Part shown: positions 1 through 6,516 of the stretch, in pieces
Position numbering within the stretch: the first letter of the stretch is position 1
Layout: each line of letters starts with the position of its first letter
Origin: Verrucomicrobiales bacterium
Lineage (GTDB): Bacteria; Verrucomicrobiota; Verrucomicrobiia; Limisphaerales; F1-80-MAGS106
NCBI GenBank assembly: GCA_947487925.1
Contig: CANLCA010000169.1
Location: 1-6,596, forward strand
Direction of reading: 5' to 3'
Length of the DNA stretch: 6,596 bases
The notes under the pieces: model-generated
Seen by the model: the letters and a program-made list of their open reading frames with translations, nothing else
Told to the model about the DNA's origin: nothing
Databases searched by the model: none
Made by a program: the position numbers and the translations under genes

Positions 1-14
1 AACACTGTCCCACG

Positions 15-836
15 ATGCTGAGACCGCGAAAGAAATACTCCGTTTACGACCTGCGACAACTCAAAGGCAAGCGATGTTTGGTCCATGTTCATGTCAAATC
101 GCCAGAAGAAGCGGCGGCGGCGGAAGCGGCGGGCATCGACTTGTTGAGCTGCAGTTTCGACTCACCGGCAGCGCAAGCCCGGTTGCCGCTTCTGGTGGCG
201 GCGGCCCCCAACAGCTTCATCTCGGGAGCCACTCCGCACGGGATGGCCTCGCCGGAAGAAGCGATCCGCATCGGATTCCAAGCGCTGGAACTCGGCGCCA
301 GCTCGGTCTATTGCTCTGCCAGTCTGAGGATCATAGAGGCCATGGCGAGAGAGGGCATCCCCGTGGTCGGCCACCTCGGCATGGTGCCACGCCACGCGAC
401 TTGGACGAATGTTCGGGCGATTGGCAAAACCGCAACGGAAGCGCTGCGGCTCCACAACCAAATGACGGGTCTAGAAAATGCCGGGGCCTATGCGGCGGAG
501 CTTGAATTGGTGCCACACAACCTGGCCTCGTTTCTCTGTAGGAGAACTTCCCTGTTATTGATGTCGTTGGGCTCCGGCAGCGGTTGCGATTCGCAATTTC
601 TGTTTTCGGACGATATCCTTGGAGACTACGACGAACGCATTCCTCGTCACGCCAAGGCTTACAGGAATTTTCTCCAAGAATATAAACGGCTCCAAGACGA
701 GAGGGTCGCCGCGTTCAAGGAATACGCGGCGGATGTGAAGGGCGGCCGATTTCCCGAGTCCGGACACCTTGTGGCGATGGACGAAGCCGTGTTTCAAGAG
801 GCAGTCCTATCGATCGAGAAGAATCACCCTGCGTGA
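15..836 (+). CDS. Divergent PanB-like protein (3-methyl-2-oxobutanoate hydroxymethyltransferase fold, PEP mutase/ICL superfamily)
   Basis: This 273-residue protein follows the PanB family from end to end. It has an N-terminal lead-in of usual length (KKYSVYDLRQLKGKR), the segment PNSF..GMASPEEA (65-82), GIPVVGHLG (114-122), an ELELVP segment (162-167), SLGSGSGCDSQFLFSDD (184-200) and a C-terminal FKEYAADVKGGRFPESGH. Genuine PanB makes ketopantoate for pantothenate and coenzyme A synthesis in the cytoplasm. By remembered alignment with E. coli PanB, Glu181 and the GHLG histidine are kept (Glu164, His120). The Mg ligands Asp45 and Asp84 fall on Phe48 (Asp49 is adjacent) and Gly71/Ala72, and Lys112/Glu114 become Tyr99/Ser101. 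The fold is therefore well supported, but the reaction is not. The ATG at 15 gives a normal PanB N-terminus, but no Shine-Dalgarno is visible and only 14 bases lie upstream, so the start is provisional. No panC or other pantothenate gene is in the window. Confidence 0.75.
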   Translation: MLRPRKKYSVYDLRQLKGKRCLVHVHVKSPEEAAAAEAAGIDLLSCSFDSPAAQARLPLLVAAAPNSFISGATPHGMASPEEAIRIGFQALELGASSVYCSASLRIIEAMAREGIPVVGHLGMVPRHATWTNVRAIGKTATEALRLHNQMTGLENAGAYAAELELVPHNLASFLCRRTSLLLMSLGSGSGCDSQFLFSDDILGDYDERIPRHAKAYRNFLQEYKRLQDERVAAFKEYAADVKGGRFPESGHLVAMDEAVFQEAVLSIEKNHPA

Positions 837-1246
837 TCCCAAGGGAGGAAGGCGATTGGCGCCCACGCGGTTGTTGTCGTCGAACAAGCTGAAACGGGGA
901 TTGTGCAACACGTAAACCCTGCCTTCGAGGTATTGCAATCCGAAGGCCGTGTAGAGCTTTTCGGCAAAAACTGTTGTCCTGCCATCAGGATGAAGGCAAA
1001 GAATGCGTCCTTCGGCCGCGTCGGCTTTGGGCAGGCTGATGTCCATGGGTCTTCGGCGACGAACACCCGACCGTCCGGCACGCAGGCGACCACGTACGGA
1101 TGTTTGATTCGCGGCGCCTCGGCGATCAGTTCCATGCGCCAGCCTGAGAGCGGTTCAGGCAAGGGAGCGGCGGCCGTGGCAGGATTGGAGAACGGAGCCA
1201 TGAAGCAAGCGACATCGATCCAAACCAACGCGACCAGTGGATCCAT
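807..1246 (-). pseudogene. 5' remnant of a PVC-type membrane-bound dehydrogenase (beta-propeller), truncated and frameshifted
   Basis: Read from the ATG at 1246, the minus strand starts with a signal-peptide-like segment (MDPLVALVWIDVACFMAP, possible cleavage after ATAAA). It continues with WRMELIAEAPRIKHPYVV and DGRVFVAEDP, ending near 1049. The match then resumes one frame over at 1046 with MDISLPKADAAEGRIL, TVFAEKLYTAFGLQYLEG and VLHNPRFSLFDDNN. Two bases separate the GAC codon at 1051-1049 from ATG at 1046 where three are needed, so one base is missing. This is the N-terminal propeller start of the PVC 'membrane-bound dehydrogenase' family (TIGR02604-like), exported proteins usually many hundreds of residues long. 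Only about 135 family residues remain. Similarity fades after RVGANR near 850, and the frame stops at 807 inside the PanB-like gene. The family call is from recognition of its characteristic phrases. Confidence 0.7.
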
Positions 1247-1262
1247 GGCCAGGGGTTTTTGA

Positions 1263-1634
1263 ATTATCCGATGGTTCACACGACTTGAAGGGGAAGCCAA
1301 ATCGGGCCAAGAGGTGCTGGCCGCAGCCGAGTGGGGAAACGTGAAGGCTATCGATGTTGTCAGCTCCGCCGCAGAAGCTCTCGGCGGATGCATCGGATGG
1401 CTCGTCAACGTGCTGGATCCGGAGCTAGTGATTTTTTGGGGCGGCCCTGGCTTAAACGAGGGTCTGTACCGCAGGCATCTCGTGGGAGCCGCTTGTCGAC
1501 ACATTTGCTGGAAAGGGCACAACGACATTCCCTTTATATCCGCTCGCACCGGTTCGGACGCCAGCCACATCGGCCCCGCCGCAACCTGTTGGAAGCGCCT
1601 TGGGGAGGAGACTAATCCCCGCTTTATTTCATGA
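1263..1634 (+). pseudogene. C-terminal remnant of a ROK-family protein (sugar kinase/transcriptional regulator)
   Basis: The frame opens after a TGA at 1260-1262 and reads WFTRLEGEAKSGQEVL, then AIDVVSSAAEALGG, LVNVLDPELVIFWGG and GSDASHIGPAA before TGA at 1632-1634. This is the typical end of ROK proteins: a helix with A.EALG, the NLLDPE strand, a GG turn, and near the end G.DA..IGAA. ROK proteins are cytoplasmic sugar kinases or sugar-responsive repressors of roughly 300-400 residues. Only about 120 residues remain. The ATP-binding N-terminus, the sugar-binding centre and the zinc-site cysteines are absent. No ATG start exists in this frame near the left end (the first GTG is at 1314), so it is read as a fragment. 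Its left edge touches the start of the oppositely oriented dehydrogenase remnant. Confidence 0.7.
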
Positions 1635-1660
1635 ATAGACTCAGTGGCGAAGGAATTTGA

Positions 1661-1731
1661 ATCTCTGACGAGGCGCCAGTGCGGCGCCCATTCGCAGGCG
1701 TCTGTAGCGATGGAGCAAGGAAGTCAGAGAT
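1661..1731. repeat. Nested inverted repeat downstream of the ROK remnant
   Basis: Outer 9-base arms ATCTCTGAC (1661-1669) and GTCAGAGAT (1723-1731) are exact reverse complements. Inside them is a second hairpin with arms GGCGCC at 1672-1677 and 1683-1688 around the loop AGTGC. No T-tract follows on either strand, so it is not a standard intrinsic terminator. It lies in the gene-free interval 1635-1784, where nothing else is apparent. It could be a folded RNA end or a degraded mobile-element end. No target duplication was seen. Confidence 0.4.
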
Positions 1732-1784
1732 CCAAGGAACCAGCACAATAGGCCGAGCTCAAAAGGGAATTAGAATCAGTTCTC

Positions 1785-3620
1785 CTATCTCACAGGATTG
1801 TCGCGGCGGTACATCAGCTTGCCCCCGACGTAGGTGCGCAACACCTTGGTCGAGGCGATCCTCTCTTCCGGGCATGTCAGAATGTCTGTGTCGAGCTGGA
1901 CGAAGTCAGCAAGCTTCCCAGGCTCGAGAGAACCCAGTGTGTCCTCGCACCCCAGGAGTCGTGCGTTGTTGAGGGTGTAAAGCCTCACGGCTTGTTCACG
2001 TGAGAGGCTTTCTTCAGGGTGGAGCGCCTGAGCAAGGCGCTGTGGGCGGCGGGTCACCGCGGTGGCCATCCCGAGAAAGGGGTTGTAAGGATTCACGGAC
2101 CGCAAAGAGCCGATTTTCTGCATGTGATCCGAGCCGCCACCCACTACGGCGCCCGCCTCGAAAAGCGTTTTCAAAGGTTGAAAAAAACGGAGCCTTTCGT
2201 AACCGAACTGTTGCAGAAGCGTGTGGCCATCACGATAGAGCCAGGCTGGTTGTATGTCCATCATCACACCGAGCCGGGCTGCCATCTCCACGGATTCGCG
2301 GCTCATAAAATTTGAATGGCTGATGCACGGACGGGACTTGCGGATGGGCAGATCCTTGTCGACTTCTGCGTAGGCGTCCAGCAGCGCGTGCACCGCCCCG
2401 TCACCGACGGAGTGGGCCGTGAATTGAAGCCCGCACTCCACGGCCGTGCGCACCATTGAGACAAGCCGTTCCTGGGATATAAACCTGACTCCCCGATAGC
2501 TGGGGTCGTTGATGGAGTAAATCTTGCTCACACCCCACGGCTCACGCATGAAGGCGCTGCCCGTGAGCATTCCTCCGTCAAGGTAGGTTTTGACTCCGAT
2601 GAGCCGCAGCCAATCATTCCTTTGCTTGAACAACGGGTCGCGACACACCTCACGAATGCTTTCATGGATGGCGGTCATCGAGCCTATCGACTCGATATGC
2701 TTCGAAAGATTGACACGGACCGTGAGGCCGCCCTGAGCGTGCAGCGCTTGGTATGTTTGGATGTCGTCAAGCCCTGCGTCGCGCTCGCACACGCTGGTGA
2801 TACCCACGGAATTGTAATCGGCGAACAACTCCTTCAAAAGCCGCACTTTGTCGGCGAGGGATGGAGGCGAAAAGGAGGCCTCCAATTTCACGTAGCGTGT
2901 GCAATTGCGCAGGATGCCGGTCGGTTCGCCCGATTTCGCATCCGTTTCGGCAAAGCCCGATCCTCCATCCGTGACTTTGAAGTCGCGATCGATGCCGCTG
3001 CGCCGTAGTGCCAGGGTATTGAGCGAGGCATCGGGGCCGGTGGCAAAAATCACCGGATGCCTCGGCGCTGCCATATCCAACTCGGCGCGCGTCGGGTAAC
3101 GCTGCTCTCGCAGCCGAGTGATGAAGACTTGTCGCACTGGAATCCAGCCACCTTCCTTAACAACCTTTGATCGAGCTCGAATGTAGTCGAGCACGTCTTG
3201 GATGTTTTCCATAGACGGAACCACGTGGTCGAACTCCGTCAGGCATGCGTCCGCAGAGTGGGCGTGCGAGTCGATCCAGCCGGGTACGAGCAATTTGCCC
3301 CCCAAATCCACAACCTCCGTGCCTGGGCCGCGCGCTTTTAGCACCTCGGCGGTCGACCCAATGTTCGAGATCCGACCCGCTTTTACCGCGATGGCTTCAT
3401 GGATGGAAAAACGGGCATCCACCACAGCGACCTTGCCGTTCGTCAAAATTAGGTCCGCGTCAACCGATTGGGCGGTTGACTGGAATCCGAGAAACCCCCA
3501 GCAAAGCGCCAGTGTTGGTACCAAACGATTTAGGCTGGTCCTCGGAGATTCAGGCCAGGTCGTGGGCGTGGTTTGGAAGGAGAGGATATGGTTCACGGTT
3601 GTGATCTCAAATGGAGACAT
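1785..3620 (-). CDS. Exported amidohydrolase family 3 protein (YtcJ-like metal-dependent hydrolase)
   Basis: From the ATG at 3620 this is 611 residues; an in-frame GTG at 3695 would give 636, the numbering used here. A hydrophobic segment (about 58-77, LVPTLALCWGFLGF then STAQS) looks like a signal peptide, so export is inferred. The amidohydrolase-3 layout follows: DLILTNGKVAVVD (81-93), LLVPGWIDSHAH with metal ligands His144 and His146, Lys369 in GVKTYLDGG, His428 in FTAHSVGDGAV, His460 in CISHSNF, Asp523 in GGGSDHM, and the closing GSLEPGKLADFVQLD (588-602). Family members hydrolyse amide or similar bonds, with a metal in a TIM barrel; the substrate cannot be told from sequence. The frame is intact and the length is normal. 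The start is uncertain: no clear Shine-Dalgarno precedes either candidate, and about 30 residues lie ahead of the hydrophobic core even from 3620. The gene is monocistronic and divergent from the pseudopilin. Confidence 0.9.
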   Translation of the reverse strand: MSPFEITTVNHILSFQTTPTTWPESPRTSLNRLVPTLALCWGFLGFQSTAQSVDADLILTNGKVAVVDARFSIHEAIAVKAGRISNIGSTAEVLKARGPGTEVVDLGGKLLVPGWIDSHAHSADACLTEFDHVVPSMENIQDVLDYIRARSKVVKEGGWIPVRQVFITRLREQRYPTRAELDMAAPRHPVIFATGPDASLNTLALRRSGIDRDFKVTDGGSGFAETDAKSGEPTGILRNCTRYVKLEASFSPPSLADKVRLLKELFADYNSVGITSVCERDAGLDDIQTYQALHAQGGLTVRVNLSKHIESIGSMTAIHESIREVCRDPLFKQRNDWLRLIGVKTYLDGGMLTGSAFMREPWGVSKIYSINDPSYRGVRFISQERLVSMVRTAVECGLQFTAHSVGDGAVHALLDAYAEVDKDLPIRKSRPCISHSNFMSRESVEMAARLGVMMDIQPAWLYRDGHTLLQQFGYERLRFFQPLKTLFEAGAVVGGGSDHMQKIGSLRSVNPYNPFLGMATAVTRRPQRLAQALHPEESLSREQAVRLYTLNNARLLGCEDTLGSLEPGKLADFVQLDTDILTCPEERIASTKVLRTYVGGKLMYRRDNPVR

Positions 3621-3695
3621 GACAACTGCGGTGTTGCCAGTGTAAAAAACTGGGCATGCAACCTTTGTCAACCAACCGACTTGTTTGGTTGCCAC

Positions 3696-3912
3696 GATGG
3701 GGAGGATTCAACCGTCACGATTCGATGAACGGAGGAGGTTCCAAAGCAACCATGCAATGGCGCCAAGAGGCAAAGGAGGGATGTCTGTACTTTTTTGAGT
3801 CACCTCACTGTAGGTGTTCACTCTTAGAACGGCTTTGGAGCATGGTGAAGATTCACAACGGCCAGGATGAGAAAGGCTCTACGAGGAATGAGTCGGTTTC
3901 TTTAAGGATCTG
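3696..3912. other. Divergent intergenic region between amidohydrolase and pseudopilin
   Basis: About 215-290 bases (depending on the amidohydrolase start) separate the two divergent genes and should carry both promoters. No convincing sigma-70 pair was found on either strand. A bulged hairpin lies at 3797-3823: GAGT and CACCT pair with AGGTG and ACTC around the loop CACTGT, with TTC unpaired. T6 precedes it on the plus strand, which is the wrong side for a terminator. A weak ribosome binding site, AAGGA at 3904-3908, precedes the GTG at 3913. Open frames crossing this interval show no recognisable protein. Confidence 0.45.
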
Positions 3913-4722
3913 GTGAGCAACTTGAAAAAACTTTTATCACCAGGACGTGGCGAAGACTCACCCTGGGCAACTACTGTGTTCAGGGGCGCACAAAGTTTCA
4001 CGAAACCGGGGGCTGGACCCATGCGGAGGTTAACGGGGTTCACCCTCATCGAACTGCTTGTGGTCATCGCCATCATCGCGTTGCTGGCGGGCATTCTCTT
4101 GCCCGTGTTGTCTCGTGCGAAGAGAAAAAGTCAGCAAACCGAGTGCCTTGGGAACTTGCGCCAAGTCGGGTTGGCCATGTCGATGTATGTCAACGAGAAT
4201 GATCAACGATTTCCAGATCGGCGCGATCTGAAGTCATCCCTGCCCGACGGCTGGCGGCCCTGGAGCAGTTGGCCGATGTCTGACCCGAGGGCCGGTTGGG
4301 CCGCGGTCGTCTTGAGTCATTACCTGGAGAATCCCTCTGTCTGGTCCTGTGCTGCCAGCAGAAAGCCACCCTTTGCGGGGTTGGTTCAGCTCGAACAACG
4401 GTCTTCAGCAAGCTCCAACTCACTGACAACCCGCTTCTGGATGTGGCGGTTTGATCGCCCTGATGATCCGGTGCCGCTGGACAATTTCTGGGGCAAGACG
4501 GAGGATCGAGTGGTCGAGGATCTTCAGGCCGCAAAGAATCCCACCGTCGGCTTCCCTGCGGGAGCCTCGGATGTCGAGCTGGCTGTGGACGGCTATTTCC
4601 CTGGAACCATTCCGACCGTTGACACGCCGCTACAGGGCAGGAGCGTTCATCCGGGAGGACGGAATCGTTTATTTCTAGACGGCCACGGGGCTTTCCTGCG
4701 GGACACGCGAACCCCGCGATGA
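3913..4722 (+). CDS. Pseudopilin-like protein with type III (prepilin) signal and H-X9-DG C-terminal motif
   Basis: The hallmark is TGFTLIELLVVIAIIALLAG (41-60), a prepilin peptidase site cut between Gly42 and Phe43 with Glu at mature position 5, then the hydrophobic stem. It is followed by ILLPVLSRAKRKSQQTECLG and NLRQVGLAMSMYVNENDQRFP, wording typical of PVC-group pseudopilins. The tail has His246, nine residues, then Asp256-Gly257, the H-X9-DG motif. The product should be inserted in the inner membrane and processed by a prepilin peptidase. Such proteins occur in large numbers as solitary genes in Verrucomicrobiota and Planctomycetota, and their role is not settled. Two starts compete: GTG at 3913 (AAGGA four bases upstream, 42-residue leader) and ATG at 4021 (G-rich stretch at 4008-4012, leader MRRLTG). 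The short leader is the more classical one. No secretion genes adjoin it. Confidence 0.88.
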   Translation: MSNLKKLLSPGRGEDSPWATTVFRGAQSFTKPGAGPMRRLTGFTLIELLVVIAIIALLAGILLPVLSRAKRKSQQTECLGNLRQVGLAMSMYVNENDQRFPDRRDLKSSLPDGWRPWSSWPMSDPRAGWAAVVLSHYLENPSVWSCAASRKPPFAGLVQLEQRSSASSNSLTTRFWMWRFDRPDDPVPLDNFWGKTEDRVVEDLQAAKNPTVGFPAGASDVELAVDGYFPGTIPTVDTPLQGRSVHPGGRNRLFLDGHGAFLRDTRTPR

Positions 4723-4789
4723 GAATCCGAAGCGGAAATCGAAGTGCATGGAACCGGTGTCCAAGGATTTCTGGCACGCATTGGCGACC

Positions 4790-5605
4790 TCAGGCAGGCC
4801 ACAGCAGGCGAGCCGCCGCCGCGAGGGCGAGGATGAGAACGAGGGAATCGAACCCCTTCTGAGGGAGGCGGAACACGAGGCGCCGGCCGAGGAACAAGCC
4901 CCCGATGAGGAATGGCAGGACAGCCAGGTTGAACGCCAAGCTCGGCCCTGAGATCAGGCCAAGCTGCAAGCTGAAGGGCACCTTCAGCAGGTTCAGGATC
5001 AGGAAGAACCACGCGCCGGTGCCGATGAACTCGTTCTTGGGCAGGCTCACCGCCAAAAGGTACAGCGCCATCACCGGACCCGCCGCGTTGGCCATCATGG
5101 TCGTCACACCGGCGAGGAAGCCCATGGTCCAGGCGAAGGAGAGCGAATGGGGCACCTCAGCGAACCAGGCCGGCCTCCAATGTCGAACCAGCTGGATCAC
5201 GGCCAGGACGAGAACAATCGCGCCGATCAACGGGCTGAACTTTGCCCCCGGCAGCCGTCCCATGAGGGTCCAGCCCAACACAACACCCGCCAGGGCTGGA
5301 GGCAGGGTGCGGACGACATGCGTCCATCGGGCGTTGCGGCGGAACAACCAGACCGCTCCCAGATCACCAAAGATGAGCATGGGCAGCACGACACCCGTGG
5401 AAGCCAACCCCGGGAACAGATGTGCGAAAATCACGACATGAAAAAGGCTGACTCCAGGCAGGCCGCTCTTTGAAATGCCGACGCCAGTGGCGGCCAGCAA
5501 TGCCATCAGCCATTCGGCGGGCGTGAATGCAGGCAACATGCAGACGCAGAGTCTCAACACCCGGTCGGCGAAGCAAGTGCGAGGAAGGCGCTGTGGCACC
5601 ATCAC
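4790..5605 (-). CDS. TauE/SafE family membrane permease (sulfite/anion exporter-like)
   Basis: This 271-residue protein is very hydrophobic, with about eight membrane segments (roughly 31-50, 54-75, 72-90, 101-118, 124-141, 157-188, 195-242, 252-269). It shows the two-repeat layout of TauE/SafE (PF01925). The first repeat has GVGISKSGLPG (41-51) and LP.LIFGDL (74-82). The second has GFLAGVTTMMANAAGPVMALYLL (162-184 region), then GLFLGRRLVFRLPQKGFD, matching the family's GAR...LP...L element. Family members are proposed to export sulfite, sulfoacetate or other small organosulfur anions; the substrate here is unknown. The start is uncertain. GTG at 5605 and ATG at 5602 precede a polar, basic lead of about 22 residues, while ATG at 5539 (MLPAFTPAEW) begins just before the first membrane segment and fits the family better. 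The gene is convergent with the pseudopilin, with 67 bases between stops and no clear terminator. Confidence 0.88.
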   Translation of the reverse strand: MMVPQRLPRTCFADRVLRLCVCMLPAFTPAEWLMALLAATGVGISKSGLPGVSLFHVVIFAHLFPGLASTGVVLPMLIFGDLGAVWLFRRNARWTHVVRTLPPALAGVVLGWTLMGRLPGAKFSPLIGAIVLVLAVIQLVRHWRPAWFAEVPHSLSFAWTMGFLAGVTTMMANAAGPVMALYLLAVSLPKNEFIGTGAWFFLILNLLKVPFSLQLGLISGPSLAFNLAVLPFLIGGLFLGRRLVFRLPQKGFDSLVLILALAAAARLLWPA

Positions 5606-5661
5606 TCATTCTCACAATTCCGCGCGGATCCAAGAAGTTGTGAGCCAAAACTATTTCGGGA

Positions 5662-5686
5662 GCACTTCACCGTAGGGAGGTGGTGC
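5662..5686 (-). terminator. Bulged hairpin after the JetD-like gene, possible weak terminator
   Basis: Read on the minus strand, GCAC and CACC pair with GGTG and GTGC around a seven-base loop, with two unpaired A bases in the 3' arm. It begins 11 bases after the stop of the JetD-like gene, a sensible place for a transcript end. The following bases (TCCCGAAATAGTTTT) contain only a delayed T-run, so intrinsic termination is uncertain. Confidence 0.35.
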
Positions 5687-5696
5687 GTGATTGGCG

Positions 5697-6476
5697 TCAC
5701 TTCGCTGGGGCATCCTCGTAAAAAGGCCAGTGGGGCAGAGTTGGCGGGCCGAGGTTCTCCTGCTCGAACGCTCCCTTGTGTCCCGCTTCGAGCATCCGGC
5801 TCAACTCAGGTCTCTCCTCCACCAAAAGAGGCGACAGCAGACCTCGTCCGATCTTGTTCCGTTCCTCCACGGTCAAGAGCGGTCCCCGTGGAGTCGCTCG
5901 GAAACGCATGTGCAATCCTCGGATACGTTGCCCGCTGCGCTGCCGTAGATCGCGGAGGATGTCAAACCCATCAGGATCAGAATCCCCAAAATGCCAGAGA
6001 TCCACGCCCGCACCTAATCGTCCCAACAAAGCCAGCGTGGCAGAACCAGGGTAACTGGTCTGGATCAAGAGATCCCCGCATTCGAGTTTCGCCAATTCGT
6101 GGAATGTGGTCTCGTTTTCGATCATCACACAACGTCCCGAGCAGGCTTCGATGGAGTCCGCGGAAAGGATGTCTTCCAGCCCGATCCGCCAGGGCCCGCG
6201 CAATCGTCCGAAATCAATCTGGCCCCCGGCCCATTTCAGCTTGAGTGGGCCGTGGGCCAGCACGAAGCGCGGGTTTTCCAGGATCCCGACTCCCTCCAAA
6301 TTACAGATGTTGCCATCGGTGATCTTTTCAAGGATCGGACCAAGCTTTCCCGCGAGCGCGCCCAGCCGTTTGGAATCCCCGCACAACACGCAACTGGCAA
6401 ATCGGATGAGCGATTCCCCTCGCCAACACAGGAGCTTCGGGACGAGCCCTAGCCTAACTTCCCTTAAGGGAAACAA
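5697..6476 (-). CDS. JetD-like TOPRIM nuclease domain protein (Wadjet JetD C-terminal/DUF2220), N-terminally truncated
   Basis: The 259-residue frame matches the C-terminal part of JetD, the nuclease subunit of Wadjet anti-plasmid systems. Visible in order are VLCGDSKRLGAL (30-41), LENPRFVLAHGPL (66-78), the TOPRIM glutamate in CVMIENETTF (Glu120), LLIQTSYPGSATLALL (136-151), the TOPRIM DxD in WHFGDSDPDGFDILRDL (Asp165, Asp167), and a C-terminal GAFEQENLG...HWPFY. In Wadjet, JetABC (an SMC-like complex) extrudes plasmid DNA and JetD cuts it. Catalytic residues look intact, but full JetD is about 350-420 residues and the N-terminal domain is missing. The frame opens after TGA at 6483-6485. Its first candidate start is TTG at 6476, inside a terminator-like T-tract; GTG at 6389 is another candidate, but it falls within the conserved GDSKRL block. 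No JetABC gene lies in the window, although the upstream side is cut off. Fragment versus short standalone DUF2220 protein cannot be decided here. Confidence 0.72.
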   Translation of the reverse strand: MFPLREVRLGLVPKLLCWRGESLIRFASCVLCGDSKRLGALAGKLGPILEKITDGNICNLEGVGILENPRFVLAHGPLKLKWAGGQIDFGRLRGPWRIGLEDILSADSIEACSGRCVMIENETTFHELAKLECGDLLIQTSYPGSATLALLGRLGAGVDLWHFGDSDPDGFDILRDLRQRSGQRIRGLHMRFRATPRGPLLTVEERNKIGRGLLSPLLVEERPELSRMLEAGHKGAFEQENLGPPTLPHWPFYEDAPAK

Positions 6477-6496
6477 AAAACCTCAATGAAATGAGG
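6475..6496 (-). terminator. Probable intrinsic terminator on the minus strand
   Basis: On the minus strand CCTCA, loop TTTCAT, TGAGG is followed at once by six T. The stem is short (5 bp), but position fits: it starts 20 bases after a TAG at 6517-6519 that ends a frame open to the window edge. It overlaps the only upstream start candidate (TTG 6476) of the JetD-like frame, which argues that translation does not begin there. Confidence 0.5.
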
Positions 6497-6516
6497 GATT
6501 TCTCAAAAGTTCTGGG

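Noticed and set aside
109..130. GCG-rich trinucleotide run
   Set aside because: It encodes an alanine/glutamate helix of the PanB-like protein; ordinary coding sequence.
2622..3008. 128-codon plus-strand open frame inside the amidohydrolase
   Set aside because: Antisense shadow of an intact, well-matched enzyme.
3639..3671. Perfect TTGACA (3666-3671) and TACACT (3639-3644) on the minus strand ahead of the amidohydrolase ATG at 3620
   Set aside because: The spacer is 21 bases, four more than usual, and no better -10 lies at 16-18. Kept only as a hint that the start is nearer 3620 than 3695.
3656..3916. 86-codon plus-strand open frame covering the divergent intergenic region
   Set aside because: No family recognised, no ribosome binding site before its first codon, and it overlaps the likely promoter region of both flanking genes.
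5611..5621. GGAATTGTGAG on the minus strand, like one half of the E. coli lac operator
   Set aside because: Only the left half matches, there is no symmetrical partner, and no LacI-type or sugar gene is nearby; chance similarity.
5687..6244. 185-codon plus-strand open frame opposite the JetD-like gene
   Set aside because: No recognisable family and proline/arginine/serine-rich composition typical of an antisense shadow in GC-rich DNA. The minus strand carries clear TOPRIM motifs.
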